Under the pieces are notes generated by a model, which saw only the letters and a program-made list of their open reading frames with translations, did not search any database and was not told the DNA's origin. A DNA stretch of 64,000 nt, from positions 1 to 64,000 of the forward strand of contig CAJTIX010000001.1 in assembly GCA_910576795.1 (NCBI GenBank), given 5' to 3'. How positions within the stretch are numbered: position 1 is the stretch's first letter; the number at the start of each line of letters is the position of its first letter. The stretch comes from an uncultured Bacilli bacterium (GTDB lineage: Bacteria; Bacillota_I; Bacilli_A; RF39; UBA660). The position numbers were made by a program, and so were the translations under genes. This document shows, in pieces, positions 36,069 through 45,569 of the stretch.

Positions 36069-36183
36069 TTGACAAAGGAAATTTCATGGAAATTTACCGA
36101 CTATTCACAAGGAAATATATCTATATTATAATGGTTAAAATGAATGATTATGATTAAACACATACTAAAGTATGTGTTTAATT
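36069..36183 (+). promoter_or_regulatory. Probable late control region: TTGACA, TATAAT and a hairpin
   Basis: TTGACA at 36069-36074 lacks a -10 at normal spacing. TATAAT at 36127-36132 lacks a good -35, as expected for an activator-dependent promoter. A perfect 11-bp hairpin TAAACACATAC / GTATGTGTTTA (36155-36165, 36170-36180) follows, with only a weak T tract. It lies between the late activator and terminase and may be a terminator or an early transcript attenuator. Confidence 0.5.
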
Positions 36184-36208
36184 TATTTTAGAAAGGATGT
36201 GTTGCTTT

Positions 36209-36841
36209 ATGGCAAAAGGTGTACTTACCGAGAAACAAAAGTTATTTGTAGATGAATACTTAAAAGACCTAAATGCAACACAAGCAGCAATTAGGGCAGG
36301 GTATAAAGAAAAGAATGCTAGAGCAATAGGATGTGAAAACCTAACAAAACCTAACATTCAAGAGTATTTAACTGAACAAATGAAAAAGAGGGAAGAAAGA
36401 ACAGAAATAACACAAGATATGATTATTAAAGAACTTTCAAAGATAGCATTTAGTAATGCAACTGATTATGTAACTGTTGAAACTAAACCATTAAAGGTAT
36501 TAAAGAAAGATCCTAAAACAAATGAAGAAAGTTATGTTGATAGTGATGTTATGTATCAGGATATTATTATAAAAGATACTAAAGACATGACTGATGATCA
36601 AAAAGCAGCAATAGGATCAATCAAACATACTAAATATGGTGTTGCAATAGATTCACTTAATAAGATTGAAGCATTACACTTGCTAGGACAACATTTAGGA
36701 ATGTTCAAAAGTAATCAACCTATCAATGTAATAAATAATATTCCTGATAATCCTTATAATGGGTTAAGTGTTGATGAATTAAAAGCATTAGCACAAGCAA
36801 AAATTAAACAGGGTGATAAAAATGCAACTGATGATGGATAA
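36209..36841 (+). CDS. terS: Terminase small subunit
   Basis: 210 residues. LTEKQKLFVDEYLKDLNATQAAIRAGYKEKNARAIGCENLTKPNIQEYL is the DNA-binding helix-turn-helix of Terminase_2-type small subunits. It recognises the packaging site and hands DNA to TerL. AAAGGATG upstream of ATG 36209; the ATG at 36197 is too close. Overlaps terL by 20 bases. Confidence 0.9.
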   Translation: MAKGVLTEKQKLFVDEYLKDLNATQAAIRAGYKEKNARAIGCENLTKPNIQEYLTEQMKKREERTEITQDMIIKELSKIAFSNATDYVTVETKPLKVLKKDPKTNEESYVDSDVMYQDIIIKDTKDMTDDQKAAIGSIKHTKYGVAIDSLNKIEALHLLGQHLGMFKSNQPINVINNIPDNPYNGLSVDELKALAQAKIKQGDKNATDDG

Positions 36842-38234
36842 TGTTGATTTACTAGAAATAAAAAAAGCACTAGCAAGAAAAGATTTTTTTTCATACTGTA
36901 ATTTAAAAGCACCTAGTTTTTATAAAGAAGATAGGTTGTATTTAAAGAATATATGCTTTCAATTACAAGATTTTTATGAATCAGATGATGATGTTTTGAT
37001 ATTAAAAGCACCACCTAGACATGGTAAATCAAGAACTATTGGTGGATTTATTGAATGGGTGCTTGGTAATAATCAAAATAAAAAAATTATGATGGGTTCA
37101 TATAATGAATCATTATCAACAGTTTTTTCAAAAAGTGTTAGAGATACTATCCTTGAACAAAAGGGTGATAAAGATAAAATTGTTTATTCAGAAATATTTC
37201 CTGGTGTAACAATTAAATATGGTGATAGTGCTATGAATAAGTGGTCATTAGAAAATGGCTACAATAATTATTTGGCAACTTCACCAAAGGGTACTGCAAC
37301 AGGTTTTGGTGCTGATTTGTTAATAATAGATGATTTAATTAAATCTGCAATGGAAGCAAACAATGCAGATTTACTTGAACAACAATGGACATGGTTTACT
37401 GATACAATGTTATCAAGACTTGAAGAAGGTGGAAAAATCATTATTGTTATGACAAGATGGCACAATGATGATTTGGCAGGTAGAGCATTAAGACATTTCA
37501 AGAAATTAGGTATGAAAGTAAGAGATATTACATATAAGGCATTACAAGATGATGGAACAATGCTTTGTGATGAAATATTATCAAGAAGATCATATGAATT
37601 AAAAACTAAAACAATGTCAAAAGAAATTGCTGCTGCTAACTATCAACAAGAACCTATGGATTTAAAAGGTAGATTATATCAATCATTTAAAACATATACA
37701 AAGTTACCTATGGATGAAAATGGTAAACCTTTATATGATAAAGTTAAGAATTATACAGATACTGCTGATACAGGTGATGATTACTTATGTTCAATTGATT
37801 ATGTTGAATATAATCATGAAGCATATGTAATTAATTTAGTATATACAAAAGATGGTATGGAAATAACAGAACCAACAGTTGCAAAAATGCTTTATGAAGA
37901 TGGTGTTAATGAAGCAGATATGGAATCAAACAATGGTGGTAGAGGATTCGCAAGAAATGTTGAAAGACTTTTACTTGAAATGTTTCGTTCTAATAAATGT
38001 AAAATTAATTCATTTCATCAAAGTAAAAATAAACAATCAAGAATACTATCAAATTCAACTTGGGTAATGAATCATGTTTATTATCCAGTTAATTGGGCAG
38101 ATAGGTTTCCTGAATATTATGATGCTATGAATAGGTATCAAAAAGAAGGTAAAAATGCACATGATGATGCACCTGATGCAACAACAGGAATTGCTGAAAA
38201 AATAGATCAAGGTGATACATTTAGTTTTGATTAG
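36822..38234 (+). CDS. terL: Terminase large subunit
   Basis: 470 residues. ATPase with Walker A KAPPRHGKSRT and Walker B LLIIDDL, coupling motif VMTRWHNDDLAGR, then an RNase H-like nuclease domain with SIDYVEYN, ADMESNNGG and DDAPDA. Packages phage DNA into the prohead. AGGGTGATAAAA precedes ATG 36822; ATG 36831 is possible. Confidence 0.94.
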   Translation: MQLMMDNVDLLEIKKALARKDFFSYCNLKAPSFYKEDRLYLKNICFQLQDFYESDDDVLILKAPPRHGKSRTIGGFIEWVLGNNQNKKIMMGSYNESLSTVFSKSVRDTILEQKGDKDKIVYSEIFPGVTIKYGDSAMNKWSLENGYNNYLATSPKGTATGFGADLLIIDDLIKSAMEANNADLLEQQWTWFTDTMLSRLEEGGKIIIVMTRWHNDDLAGRALRHFKKLGMKVRDITYKALQDDGTMLCDEILSRRSYELKTKTMSKEIAAANYQQEPMDLKGRLYQSFKTYTKLPMDENGKPLYDKVKNYTDTADTGDDYLCSIDYVEYNHEAYVINLVYTKDGMEITEPTVAKMLYEDGVNEADMESNNGGRGFARNVERLLLEMFRSNKCKINSFHQSKNKQSRILSNSTWVMNHVYYPVNWADRFPEYYDAMNRYQKEGKNAHDDAPDATTGIAEKIDQGDTFSFD

Positions 38235-38249
38235 TAACATGTTAGTGAC

Positions 38250-38290
38250 AAAAATGCACAATATTCTTGTAATACTGTGCATTTTTATAT
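38250..38290 (+). terminator. Hairpin between terL and portal
   Basis: AAAATGCACA / TGTGCATTTT (38251-38260 with 38277-38286) followed by TATAT. Probably a partial terminator that lowers downstream expression or needs antitermination. Confidence 0.65.
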
Positions 38291-38329
38291 ATTATGACAT
38301 ATTTTGTCTGATGAAAGGTGGTGAGAAAC

Positions 38330-39829
38330 ATGTTCAATTTCAGTTCAATAAAAGAAAGTGTTAGAAAATTATCTAATTTAGTAAAAGTTAATCCTGATAT
38401 AACTGATGAAGATTATATTATTAAGGAAATAAATAAATTTAAGAATTCAATTAGAAGAAAACAGATGGTTGATGGTGAAAATTATTATAATGGTAAGCAT
38501 GATATTCTTAAAGCAAAAAGGATGGGAATTGGTGAGAATGGTGAATTAACTGAACTTACAAATTTACCCAACAATAGAATAGTAGATAATCAATATAAAA
38601 AGATGGTAGATCAAAAAAGCAATTACTTATTAGGAAAACCAATCACTTTTCAATGTGAGAATGAAGTATATGCAAAGTTAATTAGAAAAATAATTAACAA
38701 AAAAGTACAAAGACTTATGAAAAATTTAGGTGAAGATTCACTTAATGAAGGAATTGGTTGGTTATATGTTTATTATGATGAAAAAGGTGTATTCTCATTA
38801 AAGAGATTTAAGGGATATGAAATTATTCCTGGATGGAAAGATGCAGAACACACTATTTTGGAATATGTCATAAGAATATATGAAGTAATAAAAGTTGAAA
38901 AGAACCAAGAAAAGATTATTGAAAAAGTTGAAGTTTATGATGAAAAAGGTGTTTATTATTTTACATTAGATGGAAATAGATTAATACCTGATAATCCTAG
39001 ATTTAAAACACACTTTAGTATTATTGATCATGATGGTAATATAGATGGTTATAATTGGACTAAAATACCAATTATTCCATTTAAGTATAATAGTAAAGAA
39101 ATACCACTTATTAAAATGGTTAAATCTTTACAAGATGGTATTAATAAAATATTATCTACCTTTGAAAATAATATGGAAGAAGATAGTAGAAATACCATTT
39201 TAGTATTAGTAAATTATGATGGTCAAAATCTAGGTGAATTTAGAAAGAACTTATCACAATATGGTGCAGTTAAAATTAAAACAATTGATGGTGCTGCTGG
39301 TGATTTAAGAACATTACAAGTTGAAGTTAATGCTGAAAACTATAAATCCATATTAGAATTATTTAAAAAAGCATTGATTGAAAATGCTATGGGATATGAT
39401 GCAAAAGATGATAGATTAAATGGTCAACCAAACCAAATGAATATTCAATCAATGTATTCTGATATTGATTTGGATGCAAATGGTATGGAAACTGAATATC
39501 AAGCATCTTTTGAAGAATTATTATGGTTTATTAATTGTCATTTATATAATACTGGAATTGGTGATTTTGAAAATGAAGAAATAACAGTAATTTTCAATAG
39601 AGATATGTTAATGAATGAATCAGAAATAATTGATAATGTTAATAAATCAACTGAAGTTGTATCAACGGAAACTGCACTTGCAAATCATCCTTGGGTAGAT
39701 GATCCACAAAAAGAACTTGAAAGAATTAAAAAAGAAAAGCAAGAAAATATAGAACAGTATGGAAATGCTTTCAATCCTCTAAATGGTGGAAACACTGATG
39801 ATGAGGATGGTGACAATAACAATGAATAA
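38330..39829 (+). CDS. Portal protein (SPP1 gp6-like)
   Basis: 499 residues. The pattern YYNGKHDIL, NNRIVDNQYKKMVDQKSNYLLGKPI, DGINKILSTFENNMEEDSRN and ETALANHPWVDDPQKELERI is that of SPP1-type portals. Forms the dodecameric DNA gate at one vertex. AAGGTGGTGAGAAAC precedes ATG 38330. Its end overlaps the head-protein gene by eight bases. Confidence 0.9.
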   Translation: MFNFSSIKESVRKLSNLVKVNPDITDEDYIIKEINKFKNSIRRKQMVDGENYYNGKHDILKAKRMGIGENGELTELTNLPNNRIVDNQYKKMVDQKSNYLLGKPITFQCENEVYAKLIRKIINKKVQRLMKNLGEDSLNEGIGWLYVYYDEKGVFSLKRFKGYEIIPGWKDAEHTILEYVIRIYEVIKVEKNQEKIIEKVEVYDEKGVYYFTLDGNRLIPDNPRFKTHFSIIDHDGNIDGYNWTKIPIIPFKYNSKEIPLIKMVKSLQDGINKILSTFENNMEEDSRNTILVLVNYDGQNLGEFRKNLSQYGAVKIKTIDGAAGDLRTLQVEVNAENYKSILELFKKALIENAMGYDAKDDRLNGQPNQMNIQSMYSDIDLDANGMETEYQASFEELLWFINCHLYNTGIGDFENEEITVIFNRDMLMNESEIIDNVNKSTEVVSTETALANHPWVDDPQKELERIKKEKQENIEQYGNAFNPLNGGNTDDEDGDNNNE

Positions 39830-41357
39830 TAAGAAGAAAAAATATTGGGAACAAAGATTTGAACAGATTGAAGATTCTTTAAATAAAAAAGCATTCAAAG
39901 TTGCTGAAGAAACTGATGTAATGTTTCAGGAAGCATCAAAAGAAATTGAAGAACAGATTTCAGTATGGTATCAAAGATTTGCAACAAATAACAATATTTC
40001 AATTGAAGATGCTAGAAAATGGTTAAAAAGTGATGAATTAAAAGAATTACAATGGACTATTCAAGAATATATTAAATATGGCGAGGAAAATTCTTTAAAT
40101 TCTAAATGGATGAAAGAATTAGAAAATGCATCTGCTAAATATCATATATCAAGATTAGAAGCACTTAAATTACAAACTAGACAAACAATTGAAGCATTAT
40201 ACAACAACGAAGAGAAAATTGTTAGTACAATGGTTGAAAAAGTTTATTCTGATGGTTATTATCATTCTATATATGAGGTTCAAAAAGGTTTTAACATTGG
40301 ATGGGATATTCAAAGTATAGATCAAAATAAACTTCAAACTATTATTTCAAAACCATGGGCAACTGATGGTAAAAATTTTAGTGACAGAATATGGCAATCA
40401 AAAGCACAACTTATTGATTCATTACATAGTGAACTCACTAGAAGTTGCATATTAGGAAAATCACCTGATCAAGCAATTAGAAATATTTCAAAAAAATTTA
40501 ATACTTCTAAAGCACAAGCAGGTAGATTAATAATGACTGAACAAGCATATTTTTCAAGTATCGCACAGAAAGATGCATTTAATTATTTGGATATTGAAAA
40601 ATATGAAATTGTTGCAACATTAGATAATAGAACATCTGAAATATGTCAAGATATGGATGGACATGTTTTTGATATGAAAGATTATGTTGAATGTGTTACT
40701 GCACCACCATTTCATCCAAATTGTAGAACAACAACTGTTCCTTACTTTGATGATGAATTCAATATTGGTGAAAGAGCAGCAAAAGATGAAAATGGTAAAA
40801 CATATTATGTACCATCAAATATGACTTATAAAGATTGGAAGCAAGGAATTGTTGATGGTGATAGTAATGATTTACAACCATTAAAAATAAATAATGCATT
40901 ATCTTTTGAAGAAGAAAGTGCATTAATGAATTATATTAGTTCTGATAGTTATAAAATAAATGATTTGTTAAGAAGAAAATTAGAATTACCTGAACAATAT
41001 GAAACAATGAAAAATAATTTAGATAGTGCATTAAATAAATTAGAAACATATGAAGGTAATGCTATTAGAGTTCTTGATATTCCTGATAAAGATTTACTCG
41101 ATGAATTTATCAAAAGAAATGAAGTTGGGAAACCAATCAAATTTTACGAGTATCTTTCATTTTCTGATAAAAAAGGGTATAATAATGATGCAAATGTATT
41201 CATTTATGTTCAATCTTGTAAAAAGGCAAAGGATATTAGAAGTTTTAATCCTGAAGAAAGTGAAATTTTATATCCTAGAAATAGTCAATTTATAGTTAAG
41301 GACATGTATGAACATAATGGAAAATATCATATATTATGGGGTGATGATAATGAGTAA
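39822..41357 (+). CDS. MuF minor head protein fused to ADP-ribosyltransferase-like domain
   Basis: 511 residues. The first 330 are SPP1 gp7/MuF-type: a helical region, then the signature ICQDMDGHVF and APPFHPNCRTTTVPY (near residues 272-305). From about 357 a second domain shows the ADP-ribosyltransferase layout: YEGNAIRVL with R416, the STS-like S446-F447-S448 in YEYLSFSD, and E479-S-E481 in NPEESEILYPRNSQF followed by FIVKDMYEH. Known MuF proteins with toxin C-termini are phage-borne polymorphic effectors. It would be packed in the virion and injected with DNA. Function is inferred from motifs. Confidence 0.82.
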   Translation: MNNKKKKYWEQRFEQIEDSLNKKAFKVAEETDVMFQEASKEIEEQISVWYQRFATNNNISIEDARKWLKSDELKELQWTIQEYIKYGEENSLNSKWMKELENASAKYHISRLEALKLQTRQTIEALYNNEEKIVSTMVEKVYSDGYYHSIYEVQKGFNIGWDIQSIDQNKLQTIISKPWATDGKNFSDRIWQSKAQLIDSLHSELTRSCILGKSPDQAIRNISKKFNTSKAQAGRLIMTEQAYFSSIAQKDAFNYLDIEKYEIVATLDNRTSEICQDMDGHVFDMKDYVECVTAPPFHPNCRTTTVPYFDDEFNIGERAAKDENGKTYYVPSNMTYKDWKQGIVDGDSNDLQPLKINNALSFEEESALMNYISSDSYKINDLLRRKLELPEQYETMKNNLDSALNKLETYEGNAIRVLDIPDKDLLDEFIKRNEVGKPIKFYEYLSFSDKKGYNNDANVFIYVQSCKKAKDIRSFNPEESEILYPRNSQFIVKDMYEHNGKYHILWGDDNE

Positions 41358-41526
41358 TTCAAAACCTAGATGGATTAACGAAATACCAGGTGTTAAAAAT
41401 AATGGTAAGAAAAGAAAATTGACTAAAAAAGAGAAAAAAGAAGCAAAAGAATTTAGAGATGCTATCAAGAATAATAAAATTGATGAATGGTTTAATAAAA
41501 ATAAGCCTAAAGATTTGGATAAATGA
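41350..41526 (+). CDS. Small basic protein after MuF-ART
   Basis: 58 residues, very lysine-rich (KRKLTKKEKKEAKEF), helical. ATG 41350 overlaps the end of the MuF-ART gene by eight bases, so the two are translationally coupled. Its place directly after an effector-type gene makes an antitoxin or chaperone role possible, but nothing in the sequence shows it. Confidence 0.5.
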   Translation: MSNSKPRWINEIPGVKNNGKKRKLTKKEKKEAKEFRDAIKNNKIDEWFNKNKPKDLDK

Positions 41527-41553
41527 CATAGTAATATGTCTTTTATTATATAG

Positions 41554-41580
41554 AACACTAGAAATTATCTAGTGTTTTTA
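41554..41580 (+). terminator. Terminator before the scaffold gene
   Basis: AACACTAGA / TCTAGTGTT (41554-41562 with 41568-41576), loop AATTA, then TTTT. Ends the packaging/portal unit. Confidence 0.85.
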
Positions 41581-41582
41581 TT

Positions 41583-41678
41583 TTGACCTGTGTTGGAAGT
41601 CGAGAAAAGACAACAACTTTCTTGAATCAGTGGATGAGATCCACGAGAAAAAATCGAAGATGAAAGGAATGATGAAAA
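41583..41678 (+). promoter_or_regulatory. Structured 5' leader of the scaffold-capsid unit
   Basis: Between the terminator and the scaffold start, about 95 bases can fold as TCGAGAAA with TTTCTTGA and as GTGGAT-GAG-ATCCAC. A TTGACC lies at 41583-41588. A high-output capsid unit with its own leader is plausible. No known RNA family is recognised. Confidence 0.35.
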
Positions 41679-42320
41679 ATGAAAAGAAAGTTTTTGGAAG
41701 ATTTGTTGAAGGATAAGGTTGAAGAAAAGGATTTAAAAGAAGTAGTTGATACAATCCTTGATGAACATTCAACAAGTGTTGGTAAAATGAAAGGTGAACT
41801 TGAAACTGCAAATACTAAAATTAGTACATTAGAAGCAGAAAAGAAGAATCTTGAAGATGATGTTGCAAATCGTGACACACAACTTAATAATTTAAAAAAT
41901 TCTACTGAAGATGTTGCAGGATTAAAGAAGACTATTGAAGATTTACAAAACACTAATAAGACAAGTGATGAAGCACATAAGAATGAAATTAACGATCTTA
42001 AAAAATCATTTGCAATCGAAAATGCTTTAAGAGATGCTAAAGCAAGAAATATTATTTCAGTAAAAGCATTACTTAAATTAGATGATATTGAATTAAATGA
42101 TGATGGTTCACTAAAAGGATTATCTGAACAAATTGAAACTCTTAAAGGTGCTAAAGATAGTAAGTTTTTATTTGATACTGAAACAAAACAAAAACAATTC
42201 AAAGGTGCTGAACCAGGTGAAACTGGAAAAGAAGAACCTGATGATGAGGTTGACTTATCAAAAATGACTTATGATGAAAGAAATGCTTATTTAGAAGAAC
42301 ATCCTGAAGTCGAAATTTAA
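41679..42320 (+). CDS. Capsid scaffold protein (GP20-like)
   Basis: 213 residues: long coiled coil (about 25-110) and an acidic tail ending DDEVDLSKMTYDERNAYLEEHP, as in GP20-type phage scaffolds. It shapes the prohead and is then removed. GAAAGGAATGATGAAAA precedes ATG 41679. Lies directly before the major capsid gene, as expected. Confidence 0.85.
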   Translation: MKRKFLEDLLKDKVEEKDLKEVVDTILDEHSTSVGKMKGELETANTKISTLEAEKKNLEDDVANRDTQLNNLKNSTEDVAGLKKTIEDLQNTNKTSDEAHKNEINDLKKSFAIENALRDAKARNIISVKALLKLDDIELNDDGSLKGLSEQIETLKGAKDSKFLFDTETKQKQFKGAEPGETGKEEPDDEVDLSKMTYDERNAYLEEHPEVEI

Positions 42321-42364
42321 AATATTTCCATTAAATAAAATATGAAAGGTTAAGGTGAATTAAA

Positions 42365-43540
42365 ATGGGAAAATTTGATGCAAAAAGTTTTAATGAAAAG
42401 AACTTTAAGTATTCTGTGGAACATCCAAGAGTTCCAAACTTAAAAACAAGTGAAATGAAAAAATCTAAAATTTTGAAAGGAAGTCAAGATATTAAAGATA
42501 CTTTTGGTGCAAGTGAAAGTACATATTATTCAAGAATTGCTTCAAAAGGATTACTTGATGGACAAGCAGTTAATTATGATGGTCAAACTGATATTACTGC
42601 AACAAACACTAAAACATATGAAAGAGGTGTTATTGTAATTGGTCGTGCTAAAGCATGGACTGAAAAAGATTTTTCTGAAGATATTTCAGGACAAGATTTT
42701 ATGCAAAATATTGCAGACCAAGTTGCAGAATATAAAGATGGACTTGATCAAGATACTATTTTATCTATATTAAAAGGTATATTTAGTATGTCAACAGGTG
42801 CTAAAAATAAAGAATTTGTTGAAAAACATACAACTATTGTTAAAGGTAATATGGATTCTACAACTTTAAATAGTGCTACTAATAAAGCATGTGGAAAAAA
42901 CAAAAAGAAATTTGGTATGGTATTCATGGACAGTGATGTTCAAACTAACCTAGAAAATATGAATTTACTTAAAAATTTAGTTTATACTGATAAAGATGGT
43001 GTATCAAGAGATATTTCTTTATACAGTTGGGGTGGAAAGTTAGTTATTGTTGATGATATGCCTAAAACTGAAGGTTATATGGATGCAACTGTTGATACAG
43101 AAGGATCATTAAAAATAGTTGCTAACACTGCAACACCTGCTGCTGGTGAAATTAAACTTGAAGATGTAACACCATATTTAGATGGTAGAACATTAAAAGC
43201 AGGTGATTATGTAGTATTTGGTACTGAATATACTACTTATGCTTTAGGTGAAGGTTCAATTGATTATGAAGATTTACCTATGAAACATCCTTATGGTGCT
43301 AGTAGAGATGAAGCAAAAAATGGTGGTGAAGATACTTTATATATGCGTCAAAGAAAAGTATTTGCACCAGTTGGTATTTCTTATGAAAATACTACTCATG
43401 CATCATTATCACCAACAGATGCTGAACTTGAAAACGGTAGCAACTGGGCATTAGTAAATAGTGGTGAAACTTCTGAAACTGATAGAAGTTATATCGATCA
43501 TAGAGCAATTGCTATTTGTAGAATTATTTCAAGAGGTTAA
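42365..43540 (+). CDS. Major capsid protein
   Basis: 391 residues, HK97-type coat by position after the scaffold and by features: ASKGLLDGQAVNYDGQTDITA, WTEKDFSEDISGQD, MDSDVQTNLENM, YSWGGKLVIVDDMP and a late insertion with a conserved HPYGASRDEAKNGGEDTLYMRQR. Forms the icosahedral shell. Confidence 0.88.
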   Translation: MGKFDAKSFNEKNFKYSVEHPRVPNLKTSEMKKSKILKGSQDIKDTFGASESTYYSRIASKGLLDGQAVNYDGQTDITATNTKTYERGVIVIGRAKAWTEKDFSEDISGQDFMQNIADQVAEYKDGLDQDTILSILKGIFSMSTGAKNKEFVEKHTTIVKGNMDSTTLNSATNKACGKNKKKFGMVFMDSDVQTNLENMNLLKNLVYTDKDGVSRDISLYSWGGKLVIVDDMPKTEGYMDATVDTEGSLKIVANTATPAAGEIKLEDVTPYLDGRTLKAGDYVVFGTEYTTYALGEGSIDYEDLPMKHPYGASRDEAKNGGEDTLYMRQRKVFAPVGISYENTTHASLSPTDAELENGSNWALVNSGETSETDRSYIDHRAIAICRIISRG

Positions 43541-43564
43541 TTGAAGTAAGAAAGGGTGATATTT

Positions 43565-44095
43565 ATGTCTGAAAATAAAGAAGTTGTTACAGAAGAAGTA
43601 ACAGAATCAACAGAAGAACAATTTAACATTGATTCTTTTGTTGATAGTATCATCCAATTAAGTAAAGACCTTGAACAATCATTTGAAAAAGATAAAATAA
43701 ATACCTTTATAAAAATGGTTGTTCAAAGGTTATTAAATTTTGGTTTTGAACTTATAGAAACAGATAACTGGATTATAATGTTTTGTATGAATAAAGCAAT
43801 TAATCATGTTAAAAATTCTACTAATATAAGTGTTATTCCAAAAGAATTATATGAAATTATAGTTGATAGAATATGTGGTGAATTCTTATTTAATAAGTAT
43901 AAATCAAATCAATTGACATCAGACAATTTTGATTTTGATATGGCAGTTAAACAATTACAAGAAGGTGACACAACAATTCAATTTGCTATTAATGATGGAT
44001 CTGAAACAGATGAACAAAAACTAACTTCTTTAATAAATTATTTAATAAATTATGGGGAAGGTGATTTAATATGTTACAGAAAGTTAAAATGGTAG
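43565..44095 (+). CDS. Head-tail connector protein
   Basis: 176 residues, acidic with a helical core (INTFIKMVVQRLLNFGFELI), in the position of gp6/gp15-type adaptors right after the capsid gene. Its first residues, KEVVTEEVTE, recur in the small protein at 58659-58817. GAAAGGGTGATATTT precedes ATG 43565. Confidence 0.65.
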   Translation: MSENKEVVTEEVTESTEEQFNIDSFVDSIIQLSKDLEQSFEKDKINTFIKMVVQRLLNFGFELIETDNWIIMFCMNKAINHVKNSTNISVIPKELYEIIVDRICGEFLFNKYKSNQLTSDNFDFDMAVKQLQEGDTTIQFAINDGSETDEQKLTSLINYLINYGEGDLICYRKLKW

Positions 44096-44448
44096 CAAGA
44101 AAGAATTTGGAAAAGTTATATGACTGTAAATGTGATATTGTCGAATATCAAGAAATTCAAAAACCAAATAAATCCACAGGTTTTGGTGAAGTAAAAGTAA
44201 AAGAACAAATACCTTGTAAAATATCATATGAACGAATTTCTACAATCAATATAGTTGATGATAATGCTAATAAAAAGACATTATCAACTAAATTGTTTAT
44301 ATCACCTGATATTGAAATAAAAACTGGTTCTAAAATAATTGTTACAAACAGTCTAGGACAAATTAAAGAATATCAATCAAGTGGTGAACCTGCACCATAT
44401 GATACACACCAAGAAATAATGTTGGAATTATTTGAAGGTTGGTCATAA
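44071..44448 (+). CDS. Head-closure/stopper protein
   Basis: 125 residues with a beta-barrel pattern (CKISYERISTINIV, KLFISPDIEIKTGSKIIVTN, YQSSGEPAPYDTHQEIMLEL) typical of stopper proteins that plug the connector. GGGGAAGGTGATT precedes ATG 44071. Overlaps neighbours on both sides. Confidence 0.7.
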   Translation: MLQKVKMVARKNLEKLYDCKCDIVEYQEIQKPNKSTGFGEVKVKEQIPCKISYERISTINIVDDNANKKTLSTKLFISPDIEIKTGSKIIVTNSLGQIKEYQSSGEPAPYDTHQEIMLELFEGWS

Positions 44449-44909
44449 TGAGTAAAAAAGGAAAATTTGAATATAAAGAGTTTAAAGAATTTAATGATAA
44501 AATACAAAAATTATCAAAAGAACAAGTTGATTTATTTATAACTGCTTGTGCGAAAGAACTTGCTGCAAGATTGCTTTCTAAAGTAATAAAAAGAACACCA
44601 GTTGGACAATATCCAAGTGGTTCAGGTAAAGTTGGTGGAACATTAAGAAGGGGATGGACTGCTGGAAAAAGTGCTTCATCATATGTTAATAGTTTAACTA
44701 TTCAACATGTTGGAAATGAATATATAATTGAAATTACAAATCCAACTGAATATTCATCATATGTTGAATTTGGTCATAGAACTAGAGATCATAAGGGATG
44801 GGTTGATGGTAGATTCATGCTTACCATTTCTGAACAAGAAATTCAAAGTGCAACACCAAAAATACTTGAAAGAAAAATTGAAAAAATGTTGGGAGAGTGT
44901 TTCAAATGA
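44448..44909 (+). CDS. HK97 gp10-like tail-completion protein
   Basis: 153 residues. KRTPVGQYP, GGTLRRGW and YSSYVEFGHRTRDHKGWVDGRFMLTISE are the HK97 gp10 signature. It joins head and tail. TAATG overlap with the previous stop; ATGA overlap with the next start. Confidence 0.88.
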   Translation: MSKKGKFEYKEFKEFNDKIQKLSKEQVDLFITACAKELAARLLSKVIKRTPVGQYPSGSGKVGGTLRRGWTAGKSASSYVNSLTIQHVGNEYIIEITNPTEYSSYVEFGHRTRDHKGWVDGRFMLTISEQEIQSATPKILERKIEKMLGECFK

Positions 44910-45376
44910 TAAATAGAATAATTGATGCTATTAGCATGGCATTAAATGATGAGTTTAATCCAAATAGTAAAAATAATTATAAAATTTATGATGAAGAAGT
45001 GAATCAAGGTTTAAAAACACCTTGCTTTTTTATTAATGCACTGAATCCAAGTGAAAATTTGTTTAGAGGTAATAGGTATAAAGAAATAAATCAATTTTGT
45101 ATTCAATTTATTCCTGATAAATCTAATAATCAGAAAAAATATACTTGTAATGAGATAAGAGAAAAATTATTTTCTTGTCTTGAATACATCACTATTAAAG
45201 AAAATGATGGTGAAAGTGAGTATAATTCATTAATTAGAGGTAATAAAATGCATGGTGAATATGTTGATGGAACTTTAAATTTCTTTGTAAATTATGATAT
45301 GTTTGTTAAGAAAAAAGAAATAGAAACAGACAAAATGGATTCATGTGAATATAATTCAACAATAATGGAAGGGTGA
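44906..45376 (+). CDS. Tail terminator/minor tail protein
   Basis: 156 residues with the pattern of phage tail terminators: N-terminal helix (INRIIDAISMALNDEF), KTPCFFINAL, QFCIQFIP, and a beta-rich end (GTLNFFVNYDMFVKKKE). Controls tail length end and head joining by analogy. Confidence 0.72.
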   Translation: MINRIIDAISMALNDEFNPNSKNNYKIYDEEVNQGLKTPCFFINALNPSENLFRGNRYKEINQFCIQFIPDKSNNQKKYTCNEIREKLFSCLEYITIKENDGESEYNSLIRGNKMHGEYVDGTLNFFVNYDMFVKKKEIETDKMDSCEYNSTIMEG

Positions 45377-45382
45377 TATTAA

Positions 45383-45568
45383 ATGAAAGAAAAAGTTGAA
45401 AATAAAGAAATTAAACAAAAAGATACTTATACAAAAGAAAGTATCGTAAAATCAAAAAAATATTCTAATAGAAAAGATTTATTAATGACAATTCTTGAAG
45501 ATGGTGTTGAATATACTTTTGAAAAGGTTGATTCATTAATAGAAGAATTTATGAAAGAGGTGAAATAA
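45383..45568 (+). CDS. Small charged protein before the sheath gene
   Basis: 61 residues, very Lys/Glu-rich; ends with SNRKDLLMTILEDGVEYTFEKVDSLI. Similar short proteins precede sheath genes in PBSX-like phages. Function unknown. Confidence 0.6.
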   Translation: MKEKVENKEIKQKDTYTKESIVKSKKYSNRKDLLMTILEDGVEYTFEKVDSLIEEFMKEVK

Positions 45569-45569
45569 T

